DNA of 64,000 nt from Segatella baroniae B14 (GCF_022024235.1 NZ_CP091800.1:300001-364000); one strand, 5' to 3'. Counted from the first letter of the stretch, positions 25,918 to 37,034 are shown. Program-made: numbers and translations. The notes: generated by a model from the sequence alone, not told the origin.

Positions 25918-27563
25918 ATCTACAATAGTAGAAATTAAATAAGCTTTATAGCCAAAGCCGATGAAAAAGTAAGTCCATATCTTATCTACAATAGTAGAAA
26001 TTAAATAAGCTTTATAGCCTGAAAAATTCATTATCATACTCTTTCTCATCTACAATAGTAGAAATTAAATAAGCTTTATAGCCAAGTCAATGAAAAAGTA
26101 AGTCCATATCTTATCTACAATAGTAGAAATTAAATAGGCTTTATAGCCTAACTTGGAAAATTGCATACCTCATTATGATCTACAATAGTAGAAATTAAAT
26201 AAGCTTTATAGCCCACACACACTTCACAGTAATTATCTTTAATCTACAATAGTAGAAATTAAATAAGCTTTATAGCCCTTCCAGGTAAATGTACGGGTAC
26301 ATGCAAATCTACAATAGTAGAAATTAAATAAGCTTTATAGCCCTAAAGAACCCTTCTTCAAGTTTCTGCAATCTACAATAGTAGAAATTAAATAAGCTTT
26401 ATAGCCAATATTTTGAAAGAGATCAAAGTTAACATCTACAATAGTAGAAATTAAATAAGCTTTATAGCCTCTCGTTACAATAGTCGTTTACTTTCTGATC
26501 TACAATAGTAGAAATTAAATAAGCTTTATAGCCTTTCTGGTCGCTCCAATCGGCTACTGCATATCTACAATAGTAGAAATTAAATAAGCTTTATAGCCAG
26601 CCAAAAAAGGACGATTGGATATATCTATCTACAATAGTAGAAATTAAATAAGCTTTATAGCCAAATAATATGAGCCAAAAATTTTATATCATCTACAATA
26701 GTAGAAATTAAATAAGCTTTATAGCCAAGCAATGTAGCAGGCGGTCGCCAATAGATCTACAATAGTAGAAATTAAATAAGCTTTATAGCCTTCAAAATCT
26801 GATTGTCGGCATTTACTTGATCTACAATAGTAGAAATTAAATAAGCTTTATAGCCTTCAAAATCTGATTGTCGGCATTTACTTGATCTACAATAGTAGAA
26901 ATTAAATAAGCTTTATAGCCTGGATTTTGTATTGTCCAACCGTCCGCATCTACAATAGTAGAAATTAAATAAGCTTTATAGCCATGCTTCTGGTCAACTT
27001 TCTATGGCATAATCTACAGTAGTAGAAATTAAATAAGCTTTATAGCCGTACCACGCCTTAAAGTCCCCAAGCCAATCTACAATAGTAGAAATTAAATAAG
27101 CTTTATAGCCTGGCGCATCCTACCCCTTGTCCTAACTTGATCTACAATAGTAGAAATTAAATAGGCTTTATAGCCATAAAAGTTAAATCACCCTGTTATT
27201 TTCTAATCTACAATAGTAGAAATTAAATAGGCTTTATAGCCATATGGTGAGCGTTCTGTTTGCCAATCAATCTACAATAGTAGAAATTAAATAGGCTTTA
27301 TAGCCCTTCATCCACCAATACCATATGTTTCGATCTACAATAGTAGAAATTAAATAGGCTTTATAGCCCTCTACTTGCCATAAGTATGTCAATCGGATCT
27401 ACAATAGTAGAAATTAAATAAGCTTTTTTATAGCCCCCCTAAAACTAACGATGAAAACTAGACTATCTACAATAGTAGAAATTAAATAAGCTTTATAGCC
27501 CGCTACTATTCATAGGCATAGCTCGCAATCTACAATAGTAGAAATTAAATAAGCTTTATAGCC
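25918..27563 (-). CRISPR. Type V-A CRISPR array, 26 repeats and 25 spacers
   Basis: 36-bp repeats and 27-30-bp spacers. Read on the minus strand each repeat ends in AATTTCTACTATTGTAGAT, the conserved Cas12a crRNA handle, so the array is transcribed leftward, in the same direction as the cas genes; the leader end is at 27563. Repeats 4 and 20-23 (counted from 25918) have AGG for AAG, repeat 18 has a G in the handle loop, and repeat 24 (27397-27435) carries three extra T. Spacers at 26791-26819 and 26856-26884 are identical. Spacers at 25954-25983 and 26084-26112 share their first 23 nt in the transcribed direction. Confidence 0.99.
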
Positions 27564-27737
27564 TCTTATTTTTTACAAAAATATAAAAAAGTACTGATAT
27601 ATAAGCATTTTTTGGATAATTATTTTTGAGTTTTTATCTCCCCGTCAGCTTCTTGATTGTTATATAAAAGTTTATAATGTGTTTGATATCAGAACTTTAT
27701 GAAAATGTAGGCTAAAACATAATATCGTATATTTGTA
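27564..27737 (-). promoter_or_regulatory. CRISPR leader
   Basis: AT-rich stretch between cas2 and the first repeat. A -7-like TATTTTTG on the minus strand (27580-27573) lies just before the first repeat, so transcription could start at the array edge. No open frame. Confidence 0.65.
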
Positions 27738-28007
27738 TTAAAGAAAAACAATGGCTTTATCCCGATGAATGGCATTACCGTATTTTATTAAATCTTTTTG
27801 ATCAACATCGAATATGATAACACTGTCGTCACCAGAAAAATGTTTTGACCAAGCTTCGATTTTGGTCATTAGATTGTCTGTAATCCTGTTTGTATTGATT
27901 ACTTCATAAACTGAATATTGTAACCTGATTGCACCATACTGTTTTAGCATTTTTGCAAATTTCCCTCTCCAAAAGTCATTGGAGATATCATAACTAATTA
28001 TTTTCAT
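27738..28007 (-). CDS. cas2: CRISPR-associated endoribonuclease-fold protein Cas2
   Basis: 89 residues, full length for Cas2. The ferredoxin-like start MKIISYDISNDFWRGKFAKM contains the conserved Asp of the first beta strand; the C-terminal strand has SVIIFDVDQKDL. In adaptation complexes Cas2 bridges two Cas1 dimers. Its ATG overlaps the cas1 stop (ATGA), so translation is coupled. It is intact, unlike the neighbouring cas1 and cas4, and may lack a full partner. Confidence 0.93.
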   Translation of the reverse strand: MKIISYDISNDFWRGKFAKMLKQYGAIRLQYSVYEVINTNRITDNLMTKIEAWSKHFSGDDSVIIFDVDQKDLIKYGNAIHRDKAIVFL

Positions 28008-28531
28008 TGATATACAAAATTAGGAAATTGTTGAGCTGATTTTCTACCCATGAAACATCGGTAGTATTGTTGAACATACTTAAAAATCTCAGTTTTGTAA
28101 TCTATTAATACTTTAAAGAATACATTATAATACACTGAAGATTTTTCATACTTTAAATGGATTTCACCTTTAAGTTTTATAAAGTCTTTATCTTTGAATT
28201 GACCTCTATGAAAAGCCAATAAGATAGTATGATCAATAATACATCTGAATGGTTCCATGATATCGCAAATTAGTGATTTGCGTTGATACCATAACCGATG
28301 ATATACACCTTTGTATAAATCGAATCCAAACATACGCATGAACGATTCCATATAGTTGAAAAGTATTGTGTATCCGATATCCAATGTAACGTTTAGTGTA
28401 TCACTTTTCATTCTTGGATGACGTCCTTTCCAGTTAAAGTCTTGAAAATAAGCAGAAAAGAAGCATTTGGCTACAGTTCCTTCCAACCCCATCAAAAGAT
28501 TGTAATCTTCTATGTCTTCAATTGTTGTCAA
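28004..28531 (-). pseudogene. cas1: cas1, C-terminal catalytic domain only (N-terminal domain deleted)
   Basis: 175 residues from a TTG, or 189 if entered by frameshift at 28573; the frame is closed by TAG at 28594-28596 upstream. Normal V-A Cas1 is about 330 residues. The helical integrase domain is complete: Glu in LMGLEGTVAK, His in VYHRLWYQ, and the acidic DIMEPFR segment. The N-terminal beta domain that forms the dimer is missing, along with the C-terminal half of cas4. A single deletion of roughly 0.7 kb would explain both. There is no ATG or clear ribosome site, so independent translation is doubtful. Without the dimer interface it is unlikely to integrate spacers, though the active site is preserved. 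Confidence 0.85.
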
Positions 28532-28557
28532 TGCAGCCTTACATTGTTGGATGGCAT

Positions 28558-28872
28558 CTATTGTTTTATTATCTTTTTTTCTGGTTTTCTAAGATTATTT
28601 TTCCTTTCTATTAATTGTTTCTTATCAGTTTTGTATACATCGATTTTGCCAGACACACCCAGCGTATCACTATAAACATGTATAGAAAAAATATCAGTTT
28701 TTTTTGTGCTACTCGTTTTATGGTCTACACCCTCATGAACTAAAGTACCTTTTATTTGTGGTGTAGCTTTATACATTCCTTCGTCCGTATCCATATATAC
28801 GTTATGCAAATATATGGAGTACGGACAAAAGATGTAATCATTTAGAGTGGCTATAGCAATATAGTCATCCAT
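28558..28872 (-). pseudogene. cas4: cas4, N-terminal half
   Basis: 104 residues; V-A Cas4 proteins are about 170-190. Present: the first iron-sulfur Cys in FCPYSIYLH, the His of GTLVHEG, the Asp of GVSGKIDVY and the ERK of motif III (LIERKNNL). Absent: the following Gln-Tyr motif and the three C-terminal cysteines that complete the Fe-S cluster. After ERKNNL the sequence becomes Cas1-like or junction sequence. The start follows cas12a by 6 bp, so it is on the cas12a transcript. PAM selection and prespacer trimming by Cas4 should be lost. Confidence 0.82.
28573..28579 (-). other. A_AAA_AAG slippery heptamer joining cas4' to cas1'
   Basis: The cas4' frame reads GAA AAA AAG, so the heptamer is in the exact phase of the classical -1 slip site (dnaX and IS-element type). 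A -1 slip continues directly into the cas1' frame (next codon GAT), giving one fused product of about 289 residues. Confidence 0.55.
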
Positions 28873-28878
28873 GTTTTA

Positions 28879-31800
28879 TCAATCATTAAGATAAGGTTTT
28901 TCTTGAGCAAATATAAGCCAATCTTTATTGGTAATAGGACTAAATTTGAAGCGATTAGAACTGGTTGAGTCTTTAATCTGTTGAATCAACATTAAACCTT
29001 TACGGGCTATGTTATATGCTCCATTAGCATCAGCATTAGCTGGAAGTGAGTTGTCACATATTCTACTATCATAGAAATTACCTTTAGAATCGTGAACAGG
29101 AGATATTAAATAATCTGTGGTTGTACCAGTAATGCTATTTCGCATCTGAAGTGTTAACTTCAACAAATGTAGTAAATCTTCAAAGAAGGACTTCTCCGTT
29201 TCCATGGCAATTGCTTCCTTAATATTATCATAGATATTTATTCCATGTTTGGCAAAGAACGCTTTGTAGGCTTTCGTTAAATCAATCTCTTCGTTGTCCC
29301 ATTGGGAATTCTTAGCTTGATTTCTGAAAGTTCTTATGCGTGAACCATAAGTACAAATGGTCCAGTTGGTTCTAGTTCCTTCTGCTTTTGTCGTAAAGTT
29401 GTTATAGTCAAAAGCAAATTCAAACCAATCTTTATCGGCATTATATCTGATACTGTCAAATTTTCCAAAGAAAGCTTTTGCCTTATCAATACTTTCATAT
29501 CGTGTGTCGAATAAATTTACAAATCCAGTTACAGGATCTATTTTTGAAGTATTCCAGGCAGGGATATAGAATAAGAATCCACTTTGCTTTCCTAATTTTT
29601 GGAAACTTTCAAACTTACTTGTAAGTTGATAAGCGTGCAAAAGTCCTCCTGCAGAATTTTGATCTGCCTTCTTGTTGACTAGATAATTTAGTTTATTAAT
29701 CAACATTTCTTCAAATTTCTGGTAAACTTGTTTTTCTACTTTTTGTCTACCACGCATGAATCCCATGTTCAAATCTTCCAAAACAACCACGGCATGATAT
29801 TTTTGCATCAAGTCAGTTATCTTATGGATTACTTGAGAAATATAGCCTTCTTTCAGTTCTTTGATATTCTCAATTGTTTGCCAGCTTTCTCGTGCCTTTT
29901 CTCGATTTTGTTCTCTTGTGTCAAGAAGATCATGATAATTTGTACGATAAATATTGCCACCATACTCATTTACAATTTCGTTCAAGGTAAATTGTTCTAC
30001 GATTTTGCCGTGGCTGTCGATGACGACAAGATATAAAAGATGACGTTCACCACGATCTATACCTATAATATGGGTATCGTCTTCTGTGCGCAAATAGTCT
30101 ATAACTTGCTGATTGATGTTAGTATTTCCCGTACTCTTGAAATTCATAGTTATAGGTACATGGAATTGGAACTTATCCACAGTATATCTCTTGTCTTTTA
30201 CCAAGTCGTAATCGAATATGCTTTCCTTTTTCTCATTGCATTTATTTTTATTCTTGATAGCTTGGTGAGCAGGATGAGTTGGGCGTTTATAGTTGAGGCT
30301 TTTCTTACGGAAGAAGATTTCTGCTTGTCCATTCAACTTATAAATGATATTATTAAGATTCTCTTTACTAAATAAAGAGTTCCAATATAGTGTGTGCATG
30401 TTCGGTGTACCTTTGCTGAATTCAGAGAAATCCTTATTATAAATTTGGAAGAGATATAGATCACCTTTCTCTACCATTTTATTAATATACTCTACAGATA
30501 CATCACAGAAGCTTATAGAATATCCTTGTTGCTCTACTTCGCGGTAAAAATCACTGAGATCCTCATAAGAAGAGGTGTCAGAAAAGTGGAAATTGAATTT
30601 ACTCCAGTCTTCATGTTTGGATATTGATGATTTGAAGAAATCAATTAGATTATGGCAATCAGCTAAGTTGAAATTGGCACCTTTTTTATGTGTTCCTTTT
30701 TTGTAGTTCTCAATAATATTTTCACTAGGCTTAAATTCATCAATCCTAGACTTGGAGAAGAAAACTTTTGGTAACATCTTGTTTGCACCTGGTAGTAATT
30801 TATATACCATTTTTTCGTAGCAGTCTCCAGAATTATCTAGTTTATCTTTGTCAAATATCTTATTGGCACTTTTCTTCATGATAGCCAAATAATATAGACC
30901 GTTTTTTCTTAGAATAATGGCTGTGTTATCATGCTCTTTATTCAGGTCCCATCCTCCTAAAAGAGTACTATTTTCAAAATTGAGTTTAATTTTTTCTTGT
31001 GAATATGGTTTACGAGTCATATAATTGCGAACCATATTGTAAAGAGGAGTTATTTGGTTAAGCGTTTCCCATAAAGGTGTAAAATCACCATAAAAGCGCT
31101 CATCTTTATCACTTTCATCACCCTTACCGAGTAATGGTTTGATAAAACGTTGCAATCGTTTTAAAGAGTCAAGGAGATTTTTAATTAATGCTACGGTCTC
31201 CTTGTCCTGTGCTAAATTCGCGTTTTCAGGATATGGTGTAGTAAGTATTGCTTGTACTGATGTATATGCATTTCTTACTTGTGCAAATAGATTAATGGTC
31301 TGTTCGTGCTCATTGTTAACTGCTCCTAGTTTTGCGAAGTAATCTTGTATGTTTTCAGTTTTTCCATAGGCACGTAAACAGTCATTTAAGTACTGGATGG
31401 AGAAACTCTCTTGTGAAGTGTAGAGTTTCTTTAAGCGGTCATTATAATCTTCTGCTGATTCTTTTTTCTTGCGTGAAACCTGCTTCTTCAAGTCAAGAAT
31501 GACAGCATCTTGAATGACGTTCCAACTAGCATACATTTTTTGTGAAATGTCTGTCAACTGTAAATCGTTGCGAATGAATATTCCTTTCAGGTTATAAGTA
31601 TCTATATTTTCCAGTAATAGTTTTAAATTACCCTCTCCTAAAACATTGCCATCATTCAATAAGTTCTTATAGCATGTATCAATAGAATCGAGCGCTTCTT
31701 GGTCATCCTTAAAGTTGTCAGGCAACCATGATATTGCAATGCGATCGCTTAGAATCTGTTTGAATAACAGCTTTAGTTTTGGAAGTTTACAATCCTTGTG

Positions 31801-32622
31801 TTTCTGATTATACAGATTAATGTACTCATTTAAACCCTGAATTTTCTTATCATTGGTACTTTTACCACCAATTATGGCATTATAAACTTCTATCTGTTTT
31901 TGTGTCATCACCATGCTGAAATAGTCAAGATGGAATATTTCATCGATGCTTTCTACATTTAAGTATTCTTCAAAATCTTGATAAATCTGATTTAATTTTT
32001 CTCGGAGTTCAGGAATAAGAATTATTTTCGAAAACGCATTAATATTATCAACAAACTTAGGAAGATTCTCATGAATTATGCGATGTGATATAGCTGTAGA
32101 CTTATCTTCAGCAGAGTACATGTTTTCACGATTCTCATAAAAACCTTTAAAGTAAGTGGTGAAGTCCTTAAATTCTTTTATTAATGTCCGTTCTTCGTCA
32201 GATTTGACAAAATCAGGCAAATTTTTACGAATAAGATCTTTGCTGAAAATAGTTTTATAAGATTCATCCCCTTTCAGGTGATCAGCGATTTGTTTTCTTA
32301 GGTTATCTTGTATTTTAGCAAATTTATCTTTTTCTGTTTTTTCAATGCGTTTCATGGAATAGTACATCAAATATTCTTCGAGTGAGTCTAATTTGTCTTC
32401 ACTTTGGTATTTCAGTTCGAAGTTTGATAAAGATTTTTCGATAAATGCTTTGTGGTATTCATCAATGATCTTTTTTACTTTCTTGTAGCTGTCAGCTCTA
32501 TGCTGATCTTGTTCAAGAAGACCTGCTTTCTTGATGTTTTCAAGGGTTTTACCTATAGGTTTGAGTTCGAAACGTAATGTTTTGGAAAGGGAATATAATC
32601 CCGTAAAATCAGTGAATTTCAT
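28879..32622 (-). CDS. cas12a: CRISPR-associated RNA-guided endonuclease Cas12a (Cpf1)
   Basis: 1247 residues from MKFTDFTGLYSLSKTLRFEL, the family's standard N-terminus; an ATG 11 codons earlier lies upstream of the -7 box. REC lobe follows; the WED/PAM-interacting region has GGWDLNKEHDNTAI and ANKMLPK. The crRNA-processing site is present (HPAHQAIKNKNK; YDLVKDKRYTVDKFQFHVPI). RuvC residues are intact: Asp856 in IGIDRGERH, Glu949 in VVVLEDLNMGF and Asp1198 in NADANGAYN; the Nuc-domain Arg is Arg1161 in LQMRNSITG. It should process its own crRNA and cut DNA next to T-rich PAMs. All catalytic residues are present, so interference is likely active even though adaptation is not. First gene of cas12a-cas4'-cas1'-cas2. 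Confidence 0.99.
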   Translation of the reverse strand: MKFTDFTGLYSLSKTLRFELKPIGKTLENIKKAGLLEQDQHRADSYKKVKKIIDEYHKAFIEKSLSNFELKYQSEDKLDSLEEYLMYYSMKRIEKTEKDKFAKIQDNLRKQIADHLKGDESYKTIFSKDLIRKNLPDFVKSDEERTLIKEFKDFTTYFKGFYENRENMYSAEDKSTAISHRIIHENLPKFVDNINAFSKIILIPELREKLNQIYQDFEEYLNVESIDEIFHLDYFSMVMTQKQIEVYNAIIGGKSTNDKKIQGLNEYINLYNQKHKDCKLPKLKLLFKQILSDRIAISWLPDNFKDDQEALDSIDTCYKNLLNDGNVLGEGNLKLLLENIDTYNLKGIFIRNDLQLTDISQKMYASWNVIQDAVILDLKKQVSRKKKESAEDYNDRLKKLYTSQESFSIQYLNDCLRAYGKTENIQDYFAKLGAVNNEHEQTINLFAQVRNAYTSVQAILTTPYPENANLAQDKETVALIKNLLDSLKRLQRFIKPLLGKGDESDKDERFYGDFTPLWETLNQITPLYNMVRNYMTRKPYSQEKIKLNFENSTLLGGWDLNKEHDNTAIILRKNGLYYLAIMKKSANKIFDKDKLDNSGDCYEKMVYKLLPGANKMLPKVFFSKSRIDEFKPSENIIENYKKGTHKKGANFNLADCHNLIDFFKSSISKHEDWSKFNFHFSDTSSYEDLSDFYREVEQQGYSISFCDVSVEYINKMVEKGDLYLFQIYNKDFSEFSKGTPNMHTLYWNSLFSKENLNNIIYKLNGQAEIFFRKKSLNYKRPTHPAHQAIKNKNKCNEKKESIFDYDLVKDKRYTVDKFQFHVPITMNFKSTGNTNINQQVIDYLRTEDDTHIIGIDRGERHLLYLVVIDSHGKIVEQFTLNEIVNEYGGNIYRTNYHDLLDTREQNREKARESWQTIENIKELKEGYISQVIHKITDLMQKYHAVVVLEDLNMGFMRGRQKVEKQVYQKFEEMLINKLNYLVNKKADQNSAGGLLHAYQLTSKFESFQKLGKQSGFLFYIPAWNTSKIDPVTGFVNLFDTRYESIDKAKAFFGKFDSIRYNADKDWFEFAFDYNNFTTKAEGTRTNWTICTYGSRIRTFRNQAKNSQWDNEEIDLTKAYKAFFAKHGINIYDNIKEAIAMETEKSFFEDLLHLLKLTLQMRNSITGTTTDYLISPVHDSKGNFYDSRICDNSLPANADANGAYNIARKGLMLIQQIKDSTSSNRFKFSPITNKDWLIFAQEKPYLND

Positions 32623-32652
32623 ATATATAATTTTTAAATTATTAATTTGCAA

Positions 32653-32660
32653 CAAAAGTA
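32653..32660 (-). promoter_or_regulatory. -7 promoter element of cas12a
   Basis: TACTTTTG on the minus strand, 30 nt before the start codon. The remaining stretch to 33048 is AT-rich and holds no convincing gene. Confidence 0.6.
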
Positions 32661-32979
32661 GTTTGTTGCTACGAAATATATGTTCACTGTTTTTTTAGAA
32701 TAGTGTTAAATATCTCAGAAATTAATATTTTTTAAGCATATGGGCTTTAATTTTTAGTTCGCTTATAATGAATTCTGAAGTTATAAACAATAATAGTAAA
32801 ATATGTCTAGGTATTGAATATATAATAGTAATTCGAATGAAGCTTTAGAAGTATTAAATTTATTTATTGTGGGTCGAAGGTATTCTACAGATTTGTCATA
32901 ATTTTAATGATGGCTCAAATCGATATAGTCAAATACTCCTTTTGCAGTGATTCGTCTTTGTTGATTATCCTTGTAGCAT

Positions 32980-33020
32980 ATAATCCGATATTTCTACGCA
33001 AAGCAGAAATATCGGATTAT
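32980..33020 (-). terminator. Long stem-loop downstream of the GH2 gene
   Basis: Perfect 16-bp stem (ATAATCCGATATTTCT and complement, 9-nt loop). There is no T-run in the direction of GH2 transcription, so it may be a processing or insulating hairpin rather than a classic terminator. Confidence 0.6.
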
Positions 33021-33048
33021 TAATTTTGATGTATCTATTTTTAGATCT

Positions 33049-35358
33049 TTATTTGGTCTTCAGCGATAGTGTTGCGATAGGCAGTTTACTCTTGATGCTT
33101 ACATTGACAGTGCCTTTCTTTTGCGAACTGCGAACCACGAGCATTGCACGTCCTTTCCAGGTCTTGCTGTGTACTGATGGATAAGGCTCTTCATCTTTCA
33201 GGTTAGCAGAAGCAAATGCCAGAAGTTTTCCGGTTCCCTTCACGGTAGCTTCGCATGGTATCTCTGCTTCAGGTACAAGGTTGCCGTCTTGGTCAACTAC
33301 TTCGACAATGATGTAGGTGAGTGATTGACCATCAGCTCTCATAACGGTTCGATCAGGAGTAAGTTTCAAACGAGCTGGTTCGCCTGCTGTCTTCAGCGTA
33401 ACGCTTTCTTCGCCAGCTTCTGCACGAAGTGTTCCTTTTTGGTAAGGTACAGTGAATACTGCTTTATACTCAGTATTGCGATTTACCTCCTTGGTACCAA
33501 TGAGTTGATCGTTTAGATAGAGTTTCACTTTTGGTTGATGGGTGTAAACTTCCACCTCTACAGGTTTTCCTTCCCAACCTTTCCAAGTCCAAGATTCATA
33601 GGTAGGCCATACGCTCCACATGGTTTGTTTAATTTCGCCATGATATCCCTCTGGTTCTTTCACTGCCATATAAAGAGGAGTGTTTTCGTTCCATAGCATT
33701 TCACGATAGTGGCTGATTGGTTTGCGACAACCTGTGATATCGACATCACCGCATGGTGCGCCATGCCATTCTGGTTGTCCACCTTTGATCCATGATTCAC
33801 CTTCGCGTTCACCTTTATAATAGGTACGGCCGATACCACTTTCACCTAAATAATCCAAACCTGTCCAGACGATATCGCCTACTACATAAGGGAAATCGTG
33901 TACTGTAGCCCAGTTCCTGAAGGCATCACGGGGATAGCTCTCGGTCTGCCATATTACGCGTTTAGGATCGCGCTTGTGGTCATCGGCGTGCTTGAAGAGC
34001 ATATAGTTATAGCCCACAACATCGAGCACCTCTGCATGAGGATCGTATATTTCCCAGTCGCTATCCCAAGCACAGAGGGCCTCTGTGACAGGGCGTGTGG
34101 TATCTTTCTCGTGAATAGCAGCTTTCATCTGTCGAGCTGTATATACCACCCGGATATCCTTACGCTCAATCACTTCATTACCAATGCTCCAGGAGATAAT
34201 GCTTGGATGATTGCGGTCGCGCAACACCATTGACTGTATGTCGCTCCGGAAACAGGAGTCGATTACGGTAGAGTAGTCGTATGGATTCTTCTGTGTGCGC
34301 CAACCGTCGAAAGCTTCGTCGATAACGAACATTCCGATAGAGTCGCATGCATCGAGAAATGCACGTGTAGTAGGATTATGGCTCGTGCGGATGAGGTTGA
34401 AACCTGCATTCTTCATCTGACGTACCTTTCGTATTTCAGCATCGTCGAAAGCGCTTGCTCCCAGTACTCCATCGTCGTGGTGAACACAGGCTCCATTGAT
34501 GAGTACCTTCTTTCCATTGAGTATAAACCCTTTTTCTGCATCGAATGAGAAAGAGCGTATACCATATTTCACGGTCTGCGTATCAAGAATTTTGCCTTTC
34601 TCCTTGAGTTGCACACTAAGGTTGTTGAGTGTAGGATGTTCCGTCGACCATAAACTTGGGTTATTCACGGTGAATTGGGTACGTACTGTTTGGGTCTCTC
34701 CTGCAGCAAGGTTAACCGTTAGTTCCTTTCCGCCGATTGTTATTATGGCATTACGGTTGGATGGTGACTCATTCGCAACGCTTACTTCTACTTGTACCAG
34801 TGCCTGATTATCTGAAACTTCAGGCGTAGTCACAAAGACACCATTCTCAGCGATATGCAAGGCAGCCATGCTTTCTAACCAGACATGGCGATAGATACCC
34901 GAACCGGAATACCATCGACAGTTAGGTTGCTGGCTGTTGTCTACTTTGACAACTACCTCGTTCATGCCTTTGTTTTTCAACATCTTAGTGATATCTACAG
35001 TAAACGGTGTATATCCATAGTGGTGTTGGCCCACTTTCTGTCCGTTGACGAAGATTTCTGATTTTTGATATACACCTTCAAAATGTAGTTTTACCACTTC
35101 GCCTTTAGGTGACGCAAATAACTTACGATACTCACCTTTACCGGCTTCGAACCATCCACCACCGGTACCTGTGGCTCCCTTGCCAGAGTGGGGACCTTCA
35201 AGAATATCCCAGTCATGAGGTAAGTCTACCAATTGTGTGGTTCCATTGTGAGTAAATTTCCAACCGAAATCGAATAGTTGTTTTTGTGACTGTGCTGAGA
35301 GAGTCGTAGTAGATGCCAGCGCAGTTAATGTTAGAAAATAGGTTTTAAGTTGTTTCAT
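33049..35358 (-). CDS. Glycoside hydrolase family 2, beta-galactosidase type
   Basis: 769 residues with signal peptide (ending LSAQS), so periplasmic or exported. Domains: jelly-roll sugar-binding (about 25-175), Ig-like (175-270), TIM barrel (270-560) and two C-terminal beta domains (DUF4982-like from about 580). The acid/base is Glu395 in SIGNEVIE and the nucleophile Glu473 in IWQTES. The short GH2 architecture is typical of Bacteroidota enzymes acting on galactosides or glucuronides from plant or host glycans. It is a single-gene unit with its own promoter. Substrate is not deducible from position; nearby pectin genes make galactan side chains possible. Confidence 0.9.
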   Translation of the reverse strand: MKQLKTYFLTLTALASTTTLSAQSQKQLFDFGWKFTHNGTTQLVDLPHDWDILEGPHSGKGATGTGGGWFEAGKGEYRKLFASPKGEVVKLHFEGVYQKSEIFVNGQKVGQHHYGYTPFTVDITKMLKNKGMNEVVVKVDNSQQPNCRWYSGSGIYRHVWLESMAALHIAENGVFVTTPEVSDNQALVQVEVSVANESPSNRNAIITIGGKELTVNLAAGETQTVRTQFTVNNPSLWSTEHPTLNNLSVQLKEKGKILDTQTVKYGIRSFSFDAEKGFILNGKKVLINGACVHHDDGVLGASAFDDAEIRKVRQMKNAGFNLIRTSHNPTTRAFLDACDSIGMFVIDEAFDGWRTQKNPYDYSTVIDSCFRSDIQSMVLRDRNHPSIISWSIGNEVIERKDIRVVYTARQMKAAIHEKDTTRPVTEALCAWDSDWEIYDPHAEVLDVVGYNYMLFKHADDHKRDPKRVIWQTESYPRDAFRNWATVHDFPYVVGDIVWTGLDYLGESGIGRTYYKGEREGESWIKGGQPEWHGAPCGDVDITGCRKPISHYREMLWNENTPLYMAVKEPEGYHGEIKQTMWSVWPTYESWTWKGWEGKPVEVEVYTHQPKVKLYLNDQLIGTKEVNRNTEYKAVFTVPYQKGTLRAEAGEESVTLKTAGEPARLKLTPDRTVMRADGQSLTYIIVEVVDQDGNLVPEAEIPCEATVKGTGKLLAFASANLKDEEPYPSVHSKTWKGRAMLVVRSSQKKGTVNVSIKSKLPIATLSLKTK

Positions 35359-35380
35359 GAGTTTTAAATTATATCAGGTG

Positions 35381-35388
35381 CAAAGGTA
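35381..35388 (-). promoter_or_regulatory. -7 promoter element of the GH2 gene
   Basis: TACCTTTG on the minus strand, 22 nt before the start codon. Confidence 0.6.
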
Positions 35389-35457
35389 ATAAAAAAAACG
35401 AAAAGGCTTATTAAAACGTTAATTTTAAAAAAATGTTTATAAGCAATCGGATATTGA

Positions 35458-36891
<1,434 letters not shown>

Positions 36892-36927
36892 AATTTCGTT
36901 TTGAATAAATTATGTTATCAAATTTGC

Positions 36928-36961
36928 AAAAGCAGACAAACTGTGAAGTTTGTCTGCTTTT
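36928..36961 (+). terminator. Rho-independent terminator of eno
   Basis: 12-bp perfect stem AGCAGACAAACT with complement, GTGA loop, flanking A and T runs; works in both directions. Confidence 0.9.
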
Positions 36962-37034
36962 TAGTTTACCTACATAACTACGAGGTCATGTAGGTAAATG
37001 TCGTTTATTTTATGGATATCATAATTAACTATAA

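Noticed and set aside
27728-27735. TATATTTG promoter-like box on the plus strand at the edge of cas2
   Set aside because: It would drive antisense transcription into cas2 with no -33 element in very AT-rich sequence.
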